Notes under the pieces: generated by a model
The model's database searches: none
What the model was told of the DNA's origin: nothing
Seen by the model: the letters and a program-made list of their open reading frames with translations, nothing else
Assembly: GCF_003464595.1 (NCBI RefSeq)
Contig: NZ_QRZF01000012.1
Location: 62,001 to 126,000, forward strand
Source: Bacteroides intestinalis
GTDB taxonomy: Bacteria; Bacteroidota; Bacteroidia; Bacteroidales; Bacteroidaceae
Direction of reading: 5' to 3'
Length of the DNA: 64,000 nucleotides
Shown: piece after piece, positions 1 to 10,068 of the stretch
Layout: each line of letters opens with the position of its first letter
Numbering within the stretch: the stretch's first letter is position 1
Translations under genes and position numbers: made by a program

Positions 1-2847
1 GCTGTCAGTACGGTAGATGCAGAAACATTTGAAGCACGTCCTGTAGCAACTGCTACTCAGGCTTTGCAAGGGGTCGTTCCAGGCTTACAAATTTCTACCA
101 GTACCGGTGAACTGGATCAGAATATGAACATCAATATTCGCGGTGTGGGTACCATCGGTGATGGTTCAAGTGGGAGTCCACTGATTTTAATTGATGGTAT
201 GGAGGGAGATATTAACACTGTCAATCCACAAGATATTGAGAATATTTCTGTGCTGAAAGATGCGGCGGCGGCTTCTATTTATGGATCGCGTGCGCCTTTT
301 GGAGTAATCTTGATTACGACTAAAAAAGGGAAGGCTGGAAAGGCTTCTATAAGTTATAACAATAATTTCCGTATAGCAAGCCCCATTAACTTACCTAAAA
401 TGATGGATTCTTATACCTTTGCTAACTTTTTTAATGCTGCATCTTTGAATAATGGTGGGGGTATGATTTTCAATGATGATATCATGCAACAAATGATTGA
501 TTATCAGTCTGGGAAGATTGATGGCGGAGTGCCGTCTTCATCAAATGGGCAATGGGGTAAACCGGATTATGACCCTTTTACGAATGCCTATGCGAATACA
601 GACTGGTATAAAGAAGTATATGAAGATAATGTGTTCTCACAAGAACACAACTTAAGTGTGAATGGCGGGGCGGAAAGAGTGGCTTATTATGCTTCTTTTA
701 ATTATCTGAATCAAAATGGTTTATTACGTCATGGACATGATGGTATAGAGCGTTATTCAGCTACAGCTAAACTTAATACTACTTTAACCGATTGGTTGAA
801 GTTCAATCTTACTACTCGTTTCGTGAGAAAAGAGAATGAACGTCCTACGGCTTTTAATGGTTGGTTTTATGAATGTTTTGATCGTCTGACATGGCCTAAT
901 CTTCCCGTTTATGATCCTAATGGATATTACTTTGATAATAATGCAACAAATCCGGCTATGGTTTTGGCTGAGGGAGGGAATCGTAATACGACTTCTGATC
1001 AACATTATTATCAGGCCTCTCTGCTGATAGAGCCAATTAAAGGATGGGTGACTAATATAGATTTTAATTATAGTATATTGGATTACAATATAAAAGAGAC
1101 AGGTTTGCCAGTCTATAACCATGATGTAAACGGAAATGTGGTTAATACAAATGGTACTTCATACCTGTATAATGAAAATAAAAAAGAGGATTTTTGGAAC
1201 CTGAACGTCTACAGTACTTATGAACATTCATTTAATGATGTCCATAATTTGAAAGTGATGGCAGGTCTACAAATTGAAGAGATGAAGCAAGAGTATTCTT
1301 CGGTTCTGAAAAATGGGCTGATGGTAGACGGTATGCCTCAATTTGATTTGACTACTGGTACGGATGGGAATGGAAAAGAATTAACACCTTCAATCAAAGG
1401 TAACTATAATGAATGGGCTACAGCAGGCTTTTTCGGACGAGTGAATTATGACTATAAAGGGCGCTATCTAGCAGAGTTCAATATGCGTTATGATGGAACT
1501 TCCCGATTCAGGCGTGGTAGTCGCTGGCAGACTTCTCCTTCGGCTTCTGTGGGATGGAATATTGCTAACGAGGAATTTTGGGAACCATTTAGTAAAACAG
1601 TAAATGCACTGAAGTTACGCTTTTCTTATGGTGAGCTTGGCAATCAGAATACCAATTCATGGTATCCGACTTATCGGATGATGTATTTAGGTGCTTATGA
1701 CGGAGGTTGGATGGAGAATTTGAAAAAGCCCAATACAGCATTAGTAGGCGATTTAGTTAGTACTTCATTGACTTGGGAGACTGTACGTACATGGAATATA
1801 GGTTTAGAGTTCGGGATTTTTAATAATCGTTTAACGGGATCATTTGATTATTATACACGATATACAGATAATATGGTAGGTCCTGCTCCTGAATTACCTG
1901 GTATTTTGGGTATTAAAGTTCCTAAAACTAATAACTGTGACCTAAAGACCACTGGTTGGGATTTGAATATCAACTGGAGAGATAGGTTGAATAATGGTTT
2001 GGGATATGGAGTTGGACTCGTATTGTCAGATGCAAAGACTGTTATAGAAAGTTATCCGGGTAATAGTGCTCACTCTATCGACACTTATATTGCAGGAAGG
2101 GAAATTGGTGAAATATGGGGTTTTGAGACTGTAGGGATCGCTAAGAGTGATGCTGAAATGCAGGAACATCTTAACAAAGTGGGTGGTCAAGATGCTTTAG
2201 GATTCAATTGGGCTGCAGGTGATATTATGTACAAAGATTTGGATGGTAAACCTGGTATTACTGAAGGAGGACGTACTTTGGAAGATCATGGTGACTTAAG
2301 AGTGATTGGTAATAATACACCCCGCTATTTCTTTGGTCTTGATTTGACGGCTGACTGGAAAGGTTTTGATATACGTTGTTTCTTCCAGGGTGTAATGAAA
2401 CGTGATTATTGGTGTAATGGTGGAACTTTCTGGGGAATCTACACAGGTATGTGGTACTCTATTGGACTTGAAGAGCACAACGATTATTTCCGTGCAGAAT
2501 CGATCGGCTTACCCGGGCATGAGATTTCCGCTAATTTGGATGCATATTATCCTCGTCCAGTGATGGATAACGGAACAAAGAATCAGAAAGTACAAAGTCG
2601 TTATTTACAGGATGCTTCTTATATCCGCTTGAAGAATCTCCAGATAGGCTATTCATTGCCCAAACAATGGATACAGAAGATTGGCTTGAATAAATGCAGG
2701 CTTTATGTATCCGGTGAGAATCTTTGGACAGGAACCTCTCTTTCTGCACTGTATGATCCGGAAACAATCAATGGTGGATTTGATAAGCGAGGAAATGCGT
2801 ATCCACTTTCCAGAACCTGGTCTTTTGGCCTTAATGTAACCTTTTAA
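1..2847 (+). CDS. SusC/RagA-family TonB-dependent outer-membrane transporter, 5' partial
   Basis: The reading frame is open from base 1, so the signal peptide, carboxypeptidase-like domain and TonB box lie outside the window. What remains starts in the plug domain (ALQGVVPGLQIS, then NINIRGVGT, LILIDGMEGD and SVLKDAAAASIYGSR, all standard SusC plug motifs). It continues through a long aromatic-rich beta-barrel and ends in the terminal strand SFGLNVTF, with the C-terminal aromatic residue typical of outer-membrane barrels. The protein imports oligosaccharides with its SusD partner, whose gene starts 12 nt downstream, so the two are surely co-transcribed. The GH42 and GH2 genes that follow suggest a beta-galactoside-like cargo, which is inference. 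The family assignment is secure; the substrate is not. Confidence 0.97.
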   Translation, partial: AVSTVDAETFEARPVATATQALQGVVPGLQISTSTGELDQNMNINIRGVGTIGDGSSGSPLILIDGMEGDINTVNPQDIENISVLKDAAAASIYGSRAPFGVILITTKKGKAGKASISYNNNFRIASPINLPKMMDSYTFANFFNAASLNNGGGMIFNDDIMQQMIDYQSGKIDGGVPSSSNGQWGKPDYDPFTNAYANTDWYKEVYEDNVFSQEHNLSVNGGAERVAYYASFNYLNQNGLLRHGHDGIERYSATAKLNTTLTDWLKFNLTTRFVRKENERPTAFNGWFYECFDRLTWPNLPVYDPNGYYFDNNATNPAMVLAEGGNRNTTSDQHYYQASLLIEPIKGWVTNIDFNYSILDYNIKETGLPVYNHDVNGNVVNTNGTSYLYNENKKEDFWNLNVYSTYEHSFNDVHNLKVMAGLQIEEMKQEYSSVLKNGLMVDGMPQFDLTTGTDGNGKELTPSIKGNYNEWATAGFFGRVNYDYKGRYLAEFNMRYDGTSRFRRGSRWQTSPSASVGWNIANEEFWEPFSKTVNALKLRFSYGELGNQNTNSWYPTYRMMYLGAYDGGWMENLKKPNTALVGDLVSTSLTWETVRTWNIGLEFGIFNNRLTGSFDYYTRYTDNMVGPAPELPGILGIKVPKTNNCDLKTTGWDLNINWRDRLNNGLGYGVGLVLSDAKTVIESYPGNSAHSIDTYIAGREIGEIWGFETVGIAKSDAEMQEHLNKVGGQDALGFNWAAGDIMYKDLDGKPGITEGGRTLEDHGDLRVIGNNTPRYFFGLDLTADWKGFDIRCFFQGVMKRDYWCNGGTFWGIYTGMWYSIGLEEHNDYFRAESIGLPGHEISANLDAYYPRPVMDNGTKNQKVQSRYLQDASYIRLKNLQIGYSLPKQWIQKIGLNKCRLYVSGENLWTGTSLSALYDPETINGGFDKRGNAYPLSRTWSFGLNVTF

Positions 2848-2859
2848 TAACTTGATAAA

Positions 2860-4887
2860 ATGAAAATAGTAAAAATTATAATGATAAGTGCCGTGGTAAC
2901 CGGACTTGTCTCTTGTGATGATTTTTTGGACAGGACTCCTCAGTCCAACCTTTCTCCGGAAACTTATTTTACAAACAGCTCTCAACTTAAGGCCTATGCC
3001 GACAGAATGTACCCTGATATTCTTCCGTCTCATTCCAATAGTGGTAATAATTATGGAATTTATGGGATAGATGCAGGCACTGATAATCAAACAGGAGCTG
3101 AAGCAAGTAATATTTATGCTGATGGACTATGGAAAGTTCCTAATACAGAAAGTAATGACTGGAAGTTTGATTGGATTTATCATACTAATTTTTTTCTTTC
3201 GAATGTATTGGTGAAGTATGGTGAAGACTTGAATGGCTCACAGAATACCATAGAAGGAAATATATCAGAAATCAAACACTATATTGGTGAGGTTTACTTC
3301 TTGCGTGCTTGCGAATATTTTAAACGTTATTGGAAGTTTGGTGATTTTCCAATTGTAACAGAGCCTTTACCTGACGACAAAGATGTTCTTATTGAAGTTA
3401 ACAAGCGGATGCCCAGAAATGAGGTAGCACGATTTATTTTGTCCGATTTGGATAAGGCTGCTACTCTTATGAGTGAACAGCAGATGGGTACTAATCGCAT
3501 TAACAAAGATGTTGCTTTGTTATTGAAGTCAAGGGTTGCGCTATTTGAAGGTACATGGCTGAAGTACTTTAAAGGAACTGCCTTTGTGCCTAATGGTGAA
3601 GGATGGCCTGGAAAGAATAAAGAATATAATGCTAATTATCAATATCAGTCGGGAAGTATAGATAATGAAATAACTTATTTCCTTGAGCAGTCTATGGTTG
3701 CTGCTAAAGAAGTTGCTGAAAAATATAAAGGAAGTCTGACTGCCAATACGGGTGTGCTACAGCAATCGGCAACTGAACCAGAGAATCCTTATTTTGAAAT
3801 GTTTGCTAATGAGGATTTATCTTCCTATCCGGAAGTCTTGTTGTGGCGACAATATGGGCGTAGCCTTGTTACCCATGCTGTTGACATTGCAGCTAATCAG
3901 GGAAATAATAGAATTGGTGTGACCAGAGGGTTGGTAAATAACTTCTTGATGTCTGACGGAACACCTGTATACAAAAACGGCAGTTATGCTGATGGAAATG
4001 AATATTATAAAGGTGATAAAACGATCCATGATGTTCGTCAGAACCGTGATTCAAGATTGGTTGTATTTTTAAAGGAGCCTGGGCAGAAAAGTATTTTGTA
4101 TGAAAATCCGGAAGGCACAGAAGCATGGATGGAAGAGCCATATCCGTTGATAACCTCCGTAGACGATCAGAGAGGATATCTGACTGGTTATGCTTTGAGG
4201 AAAGGAGGCTCTTTTGACCAGTCGAACTATTTGAATATGAACAGTTATTCTGCCTCTATTTGCTATCGGGCAGCTGAGGCATTACTTAACTATATGGAGG
4301 CATGTTATGAGAAGAATAGTTCTCTGGATAATCTGGCTAAAGAATATTGGCAGATTATTCGTGAACGTGCTCATGTAGATAGTAATTTTGAAAAGACAAT
4401 ATCACAGACCGATATGAATGAGGAGGCCAAAAACGACTGGGGAGCTTACTCGGGTGGACGCCTAATTGATGCTACCTTGTATAATATCCGCCGGGAGCGT
4501 CGGTGTGAGTTGATGGCAGAAGGCTTACGCTATATGGATTTGTGCCGTTGGAGAGCTATGGATCAGATGATAAGTACTCCATATTTTGTAGAAGGAATTC
4601 ATATTTGGAATACACCAATGGAAAAATGGTATAATGACTTATTGGCTGATGGTTCAGACAAGGCTACTGTATCTTCTCCGACAGTTAGTGAATATCTTCG
4701 ACCTTATCAGAAAAATAGTAATCAGAAATGTAGTAATGGCTATATGTGGCACATGGCACATTACCTGACCCCTATTATGTATAAGCAATTTTTGGTGACA
4801 TTGCCAAGTGGTAATAATGTAGAAGATTCTCCTCTTTATCAGAATCCGTATTGGCCATTGGTAGCAGATCAACCAGCAGAAAAGTAA
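2860..4887 (+). CDS. SusD/RagB-family surface glycan-binding lipoprotein
   Basis: This 675-residue lipoprotein has a signal peptide ending in GLVSC, with the lipidated Cys at 19 followed by acidic residues (DDF) that suit surface export in Bacteroides. SusD hallmarks are visible: the opening DDFLDRTPQSNLSPETYF, the region around YIGEVYFLRACEYFKRYWKFGDFPIV, and the late segment RRERRCELMAEGLRYMDLCRWRAMD. It should cap the SusC barrel encoded immediately upstream and present glycan to it. It is slightly longer than many SusD proteins (about 500-600 residues). A 75-90 nt gap with an imperfect hairpin separates it from the GH42 gene. Confidence 0.96.
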   Translation: MKIVKIIMISAVVTGLVSCDDFLDRTPQSNLSPETYFTNSSQLKAYADRMYPDILPSHSNSGNNYGIYGIDAGTDNQTGAEASNIYADGLWKVPNTESNDWKFDWIYHTNFFLSNVLVKYGEDLNGSQNTIEGNISEIKHYIGEVYFLRACEYFKRYWKFGDFPIVTEPLPDDKDVLIEVNKRMPRNEVARFILSDLDKAATLMSEQQMGTNRINKDVALLLKSRVALFEGTWLKYFKGTAFVPNGEGWPGKNKEYNANYQYQSGSIDNEITYFLEQSMVAAKEVAEKYKGSLTANTGVLQQSATEPENPYFEMFANEDLSSYPEVLLWRQYGRSLVTHAVDIAANQGNNRIGVTRGLVNNFLMSDGTPVYKNGSYADGNEYYKGDKTIHDVRQNRDSRLVVFLKEPGQKSILYENPEGTEAWMEEPYPLITSVDDQRGYLTGYALRKGGSFDQSNYLNMNSYSASICYRAAEALLNYMEACYEKNSSLDNLAKEYWQIIRERAHVDSNFEKTISQTDMNEEAKNDWGAYSGGRLIDATLYNIRRERRCELMAEGLRYMDLCRWRAMDQMISTPYFVEGIHIWNTPMEKWYNDLLADGSDKATVSSPTVSEYLRPYQKNSNQKCSNGYMWHMAHYLTPIMYKQFLVTLPSGNNVEDSPLYQNPYWPLVADQPAEK

Positions 4888-4896
4888 TAAAAATAT

Positions 4897-4951
4897 GAGA
4901 GGATGTTCGATAATTATATTTATAACTTTTTAATTTCGGACATTCTCTTTT
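4897..4951 (+). terminator. Imperfect hairpin between SusD and GH42 genes
   Basis: GAGAGGATGTTCGA (4897-4910) pairs imperfectly with TCGGACATTCTC (4936-4947) across an A+T-rich loop and is followed by TTTTC. It lies between the SusD stop and the GH42 start. It could be a partial terminator that lowers expression of the enzyme genes relative to susCD, or an mRNA-end stabilizer. The pairing has mismatches. Confidence 0.35.
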
Positions 4952-4977
4952 CATAAATATAATTGAAAGAGAAGAAT

Positions 4978-7035
4978 ATGAAGAAGTTGATTTTATGGAT
5001 ATTATTTATTTCAATAGGTAAAATTATATATGCACAGCCCAAATTCGATAATGTATTGTACGGTGCTGCTTATTATCATGAATATATGCCATCTGAACGT
5101 CTGGACAAAGATATTCAGATGATGAAGGAATGTGGCCTTAATGTGGTGCGTGTTGGTGAATCTGCTTGGGGTTTATTTGAGCCACAAGAAGGGGTTTTTG
5201 ATTTTAAATGGATGGACCGGATTGTTGATAAAATGTATGCGGCTGGTATTAAAGTTATTTTAGGGACGCCTACTTATTCTATTCCGGCCTGGATGGCAGA
5301 AAAGCATCCAGAAGTATTAGCGGTATATCAGAGGGGTGGAAAAGCTCATTATGGTATTAGACAAAATATGGATATTACAAATCCTACTTATCTTTTTTAT
5401 AGTGAACGCATTATCCGTCGGCTGTTGGAACATTATGCTTCGCATCCTGGTATTATTGGCTATCAAGTAGATAATGAAACTTTAGCGCGTGGAGTTAATA
5501 ATCAGGATTTCTTTGTGGGATTTCGGAGTTATATAAAACGGAAATTCAATAATAGTCTTGACTCCTTGAACCATGCGTGGGGGCTCAATTATTGGGGAAT
5601 GAATATACATACATGGGAAGAATTTTATGCCAGAGACGGAGTTACAAATCCTTCTTATAAACTGGAATGGGAACGGTACGGAAGAAAGAAAGTTGCTGAT
5701 TTTTTAAATTGGCAGGTGGATATTGTGAATGAATATAGGCGAAAGGATCAGTTTGTGACACACTGTTTCATGCCGTTTTTTCATGAAATGGACCAGACAG
5801 AGAGTATGCGTCAGATGCAATATCCCGCAATTAATATTTATCATGATGTTCAAGATAAACAAGACGGGCATTTCATAGCTTATGGAGGAGACTTTATGCG
5901 TACGGTGTCGAAAGGCAATTATCTTATAACTGAAACCAATGCACAAGGTAGAGGGTGGGATGCAAAAGCACAATATCCTCCTTATGACCGTCAATTACGT
6001 CAGAATGTTTATTCCCATTTAGCTTCTGGAGCCAATATGGTGGAATACTGGCATTGGTCAACTCTGCATTATGGACAGGAAATGTATTGGCGGGGAGTGT
6101 TGGGGCATGATTTGGTTCCTAATCGTATTTATAAGGAATTTGCTACTGTAGCTGGAGAGTTGAAGAAGATAGGTCAGAAACTTGTAAATCTACGGAAAAA
6201 GAATGAAGTCGCCATTTTGTTCAGTCATGATTCATATTATGGCCTACAATTTATGCCTTATACAAATAGAGAAAATTATCCTGTTGAAATGATACATCAA
6301 ATATTGTTTAATATGAATATAGAGACGGATATTGTTCCATGTGATAATGATGATTGCGATTTCTCTGAATATAAATTGTTGATCATTCCGCCACTGTATG
6401 TTGCCTCTGAGTCTCTTTTGAATAAGATTTCGACATTTGTGGAACAGGGTGGCAAAGTAATTATGATGTATAAAAGTGGTTATTGCAATGAATTTGATGC
6501 GGCAAGAACAGAGATAGCTCCGGGGCCATTACGTAAAGTATGTGGTTTCTATTATCAGGAGTATTCTACGATAGGGGCGATGAAGTTAAAAGAGAATCCT
6601 TGGGGAATAGAATCAAATGCAGCAAGTGAATTTATGGAGTTTATTATTCCGGAGACGGCACAACCATTAGCATATGTTGAGCATTCATTTTTTCAGAAAT
6701 GGCCAGTTGTGACAAAAAATAATTATGGGAAAGGGAGTTTAGTTTATATTGCTACATATCCTTCTTGGGAACTGTTAGATAAAATCATCTGCCAAGAGAC
6801 TGAACAAGCTAGATTAAGACATAAAGAGGACTATAAATTTCCAATAATTGTTAGACAGGGTATAAATGATCAGGGAAAGCGGATTCGTTATATATTCAAT
6901 TATTCTGCTTCTTCCCAGCCTATTAAGTACAATTATAGTAAGAATGGCATTGATCTGCTAAGTAAGAAGACGGTAAAGAAAGATGAACTTATTACTATTG
7001 AACCGTGGGACTTACTGATAATCGAAGAAAACTGA
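4978..7035 (+). CDS. GH42-type beta-galactosidase, secreted
   Basis: The product has a signal peptide (MKKLILWILFISIGKIIYAQ) and an N-terminal TIM-barrel typical of GH42, from YGAAYYHEYMPSERLDKDIQMMK onward. The likely acid/base is E167 in QVDNE and the likely nucleophile E319 in LITETNAQG. A trimerization-like domain follows (about residues 400-610, with LLIIPPLYV), then a small C-terminal beta domain. Family members hydrolyse terminal beta-D-galactosides; some act on other beta-linked sugars. An in-frame TTG lies 15 nt upstream, but ATG 4978 is preferred because it gives a clean signal peptide and sits after an A/G-rich GAAAGAGAAGAAT. It is part of the susCD-GH42-GH2 operon. Confidence 0.9.
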   Translation: MKKLILWILFISIGKIIYAQPKFDNVLYGAAYYHEYMPSERLDKDIQMMKECGLNVVRVGESAWGLFEPQEGVFDFKWMDRIVDKMYAAGIKVILGTPTYSIPAWMAEKHPEVLAVYQRGGKAHYGIRQNMDITNPTYLFYSERIIRRLLEHYASHPGIIGYQVDNETLARGVNNQDFFVGFRSYIKRKFNNSLDSLNHAWGLNYWGMNIHTWEEFYARDGVTNPSYKLEWERYGRKKVADFLNWQVDIVNEYRRKDQFVTHCFMPFFHEMDQTESMRQMQYPAINIYHDVQDKQDGHFIAYGGDFMRTVSKGNYLITETNAQGRGWDAKAQYPPYDRQLRQNVYSHLASGANMVEYWHWSTLHYGQEMYWRGVLGHDLVPNRIYKEFATVAGELKKIGQKLVNLRKKNEVAILFSHDSYYGLQFMPYTNRENYPVEMIHQILFNMNIETDIVPCDNDDCDFSEYKLLIIPPLYVASESLLNKISTFVEQGGKVIMMYKSGYCNEFDAARTEIAPGPLRKVCGFYYQEYSTIGAMKLKENPWGIESNAASEFMEFIIPETAQPLAYVEHSFFQKWPVVTKNNYGKGSLVYIATYPSWELLDKIICQETEQARLRHKEDYKFPIIVRQGINDQGKRIRYIFNYSASSQPIKYNYSKNGIDLLSKKTVKKDELITIEPWDLLIIEEN

Positions 7036-7057
7036 TTTTAATATAATTATTTGGATA

Positions 7058-9916
7058 ATGGTAAGAAAGATATACTTGCTGGTAGTCTTAGTACTATGTG
7101 CAATAACTGGTATGCGGGCACAAGAAGAGCTCTTCCGGATAAATTTAGAAGGTTTATGGCAGTTCAAACTTGATCCGGATGGAGTGGGCATAGCAGAGAA
7201 TTATGCAGAAAAGAGCTTCACAGAACAGATAATTCTTCCTGGTACAACAGATACAAACAAGAAAGGTAATCCTATAATAAAAAAGGATGAGACAACGAAC
7301 CTGAGTAGGTTATTCTCTTATGTAGGAAAGGCTTGGTATAAAAAAACAGTCGAAATTCCCCAAAAGTGGAAAGGTAAGTATATTCGGCTTATGTTGGAAC
7401 GGACGAAGCCAACTTGCGTCTGGATTGATGGAGTAGAGGTAGGGCGGAATGATAATATTTCAACTTGCCAGATTTATGATTTATCTAACCAACTCGTGCC
7501 TGGGAAACATGAAATTACTATCATGATTGATAATGGCAAATCTGTACCACCTCAACTGATAGGCTATTCGCATGCATTTACAGAGTCGACACAGACTAAT
7601 TGGAATGGCATCATTGGCAATATGTATCTGGAAGTAAAAAACAGACTTCGTATAAAGGAGGTGCAGGTATATCCCGATGTGTATAAGAAATCGGTTCGTG
7701 TAAGGGTGAATATTGCTTCACCAGAAAAAATAAAAAAGAATACAGAGTTAATTCTATATGCGGAAACTTGGAATACAAAAACAAGGTATAAAACAAAGGC
7801 GAAATCATATAGGTTGACAAAAATGCAGGAAGAATACGAATTTGATTATGACTTGGGGAGTGATGCATTATTATGGAGTGAGTTTCATCCTGTTTTATAC
7901 AAATTACATGTTCAAATAGGTGATGTCGATGAGCAAATAGTTAACTTTGGATTGAGAGAGTTTAAAACTTCCGGTACGCAATTCGCTATAAATGGACATA
8001 AGACGTTTTTACGTGGTAAGCATGATGCGTGTGTATTTCCGTTGACAGGTCATACAGTAATGGATGTAGAAACGTGGCAACACTATTTTCGAGTAGCCAA
8101 ATCATATGGTATTAATCATTATCGTTTTCATTCGTGGTGCCCGCCGGAAGCTTGTTTTCTGGCTGCTGATATGGAAGGTATCTACATCCAGGCTGAATTA
8201 CCTTTTTGGGGAGCCTTTAACAAAAATGATAAATATCTAAACTCCTTTCTGACTAAAGAGGGAATCAATATACAGAATGAATATGGGAACCATGCATCTT
8301 TTGTTATGTTTGCATTGGGTAATGAACTCGGTGGTGATTTGGATGTGATGAAAGATCTCATTAACACTTTCAGGAGCATAGACGATCGGCGACTATACGC
8401 TTTTGGTTCTAATAATTATTTAGGGTTTAAGGGGTATTTGCCAGGTGAAGATTTTTTGGTGACGTGTCGCATTGGTGGAGAACAGCCCGGTACTTTCAAT
8501 ACACATGTGCGAGCATCTTTTTCCTTTGCTGATGCTTATGATGGTGGATACCTAAACCATACTTATCCAAATACAACAATGGATTTTTCTTCTGCTATAG
8601 CTGGTTGCAAGATTCCTGTAGTCAGCTTTGAAACAGGACAATATCAGATATATCCCAATTATAAGGAAATAGAAAAATATAAAGGTGTACTTTATCCTTA
8701 TAACATGGAAATCTTCAAAAATAGGTTGGCGGAGGCAGGAATGTTGAAACAGGCTGATAACTTCTTCCGTGCATCAGGAAAATGGGCTGTAGAACTTTAT
8801 AAGGCAGAGATAGAGATGGATCTGAGAACGGATGGCTTTGGGGGCTTCCATTTGTTGGATCTGCAAGATTATCCTGGGCAAGGTTCAGCTTATGTGGGTA
8901 TATTGGATGCTTTTATGGATAGCAAAGAACTTATTACGCCAGAGAAATGGAGAGGATTCTGTTGTGAAACTGTGCCATTGTTAATTATAGATAAATTCTG
9001 TTGGAGTAGTGACGAACAGATATCAGCAATAATAAAGATTGCTAATTATACAGAAGAATCATTGAATGGAAAATCTGTAATATGGAAATTAAAGTCCTTG
9101 CAGGGAAAAATTTTAGATAAAGGTAGCCTGGAGATATCATCGAAAGATGTAGGACTGATAGAAATCGGAAGGATTCATCCTAATATTTCTGATGTGGACA
9201 AAGCTCAAAGATTAGATCTGGAAATAAATATAGTGGGAACATCTTATCAAAATACTTACGGACTTTGGATATATCCGTCGAACAATGTAATCAGGCAATT
9301 CACGGATATTATTATAACTGATACATTGGGAGAAAAGGTTATAGAAGAACTGAAAAATGGAGGTAAGGTATTGTGGTTTCCCAAGCATAAACTATATGAG
9401 AAACAAACTATAGCTGGCCTTTTCCAGACTGACTATTGGAATTATCGAATGTTTAAAACTATTAGTGAAAATAATAAGAAGCCAGTGTCTCCAGGTACAT
9501 TAGGAATTCTGGTTAATCCAGAGCATCCCCTATTTAATGACTTTCCTACTGATTTTCATACAGATTGGCAATGGTTTTCTATTATTAAACAGAGTTATCC
9601 GATGATATTAGATAAATTCCCTTCCCAATATACTCCTATTGTACAGGTTATTGATAACATTGAAAGGAATCATAAATTAGGTTTGCTTTTTGAACTTGCT
9701 GTTAATAAAGGAAAGTTGTTGATATGTATGGCTGATTTGAAAACTGTGAAAGATAAACCAGAAGTGAGACAATTTTATAATAGTATACTTCAGTATATGC
9801 ATTCCGATAGTTTTGATCCTGAATTTCGGTTTGATGTTGATACCTTGATAAATTTACTTCGGAGTGAAACTAAAACTGAGCAGATAGAAATATTAGAAAA
9901 TAGATCTTATAAATAA
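7058..9916 (+). CDS. GH2-family glycoside hydrolase, secreted
   Basis: This 952-residue protein has a signal peptide ending near GMRAQ. The N-terminal jelly roll (about 25-195) contains LEGLWQFKLDPDGVG and LPGTTDTNKKGNP, typical of Bacteroides GH2 enzymes. An immunoglobulin-like domain follows, then a TIM barrel starting near FAINGHKTFLRGKHDA. The likely acid/base is E423 in FALGNELGG and the likely nucleophile E525 in VVSFETGQ. About 300 C-terminal residues form extra domains I cannot name. GH2 covers beta-galactosidase, beta-glucuronidase and beta-mannosidase, and the exact activity cannot be read from sequence. The gene starts 22 nt after the GH42 stop, in the same operon, and is visibly A+T-rich. 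Confidence 0.9.
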   Translation: MVRKIYLLVVLVLCAITGMRAQEELFRINLEGLWQFKLDPDGVGIAENYAEKSFTEQIILPGTTDTNKKGNPIIKKDETTNLSRLFSYVGKAWYKKTVEIPQKWKGKYIRLMLERTKPTCVWIDGVEVGRNDNISTCQIYDLSNQLVPGKHEITIMIDNGKSVPPQLIGYSHAFTESTQTNWNGIIGNMYLEVKNRLRIKEVQVYPDVYKKSVRVRVNIASPEKIKKNTELILYAETWNTKTRYKTKAKSYRLTKMQEEYEFDYDLGSDALLWSEFHPVLYKLHVQIGDVDEQIVNFGLREFKTSGTQFAINGHKTFLRGKHDACVFPLTGHTVMDVETWQHYFRVAKSYGINHYRFHSWCPPEACFLAADMEGIYIQAELPFWGAFNKNDKYLNSFLTKEGINIQNEYGNHASFVMFALGNELGGDLDVMKDLINTFRSIDDRRLYAFGSNNYLGFKGYLPGEDFLVTCRIGGEQPGTFNTHVRASFSFADAYDGGYLNHTYPNTTMDFSSAIAGCKIPVVSFETGQYQIYPNYKEIEKYKGVLYPYNMEIFKNRLAEAGMLKQADNFFRASGKWAVELYKAEIEMDLRTDGFGGFHLLDLQDYPGQGSAYVGILDAFMDSKELITPEKWRGFCCETVPLLIIDKFCWSSDEQISAIIKIANYTEESLNGKSVIWKLKSLQGKILDKGSLEISSKDVGLIEIGRIHPNISDVDKAQRLDLEINIVGTSYQNTYGLWIYPSNNVIRQFTDIIITDTLGEKVIEELKNGGKVLWFPKHKLYEKQTIAGLFQTDYWNYRMFKTISENNKKPVSPGTLGILVNPEHPLFNDFPTDFHTDWQWFSIIKQSYPMILDKFPSQYTPIVQVIDNIERNHKLGLLFELAVNKGKLLICMADLKTVKDKPEVRQFYNSILQYMHSDSFDPEFRFDVDTLINLLRSETKTEQIEILENRSYK

Positions 9917-10007
9917 TTCTTCTTCAGGAAAGATGAATTAAATGGTAAAAAGAATATCTCAAATGGAATTTTGTTATTTAGGAAACAAGTAATTTTTATT
10001 TTAGTGT

Positions 10008-10060
10008 AGTGAAGAATCTACTTCTCTTTTATGAGTAGAGATTCTTCACTATTTTTTATT
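10008..10060 (+). terminator. Rho-independent terminator of the susCD-GH42-GH2 operon
   Basis: AGTGAAGAATCT (10008-10019) pairs perfectly with AGATTCTTCACT (10039-10050) and is followed by ATTTTTTATTTT. It ends the + strand operon and lies between the convergent GH2 and GH30 genes. The opposite strand has no clear U-run, so it mainly serves the + strand. Confidence 0.85.
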
Positions 10061-10068
10061 TTAGTAAT

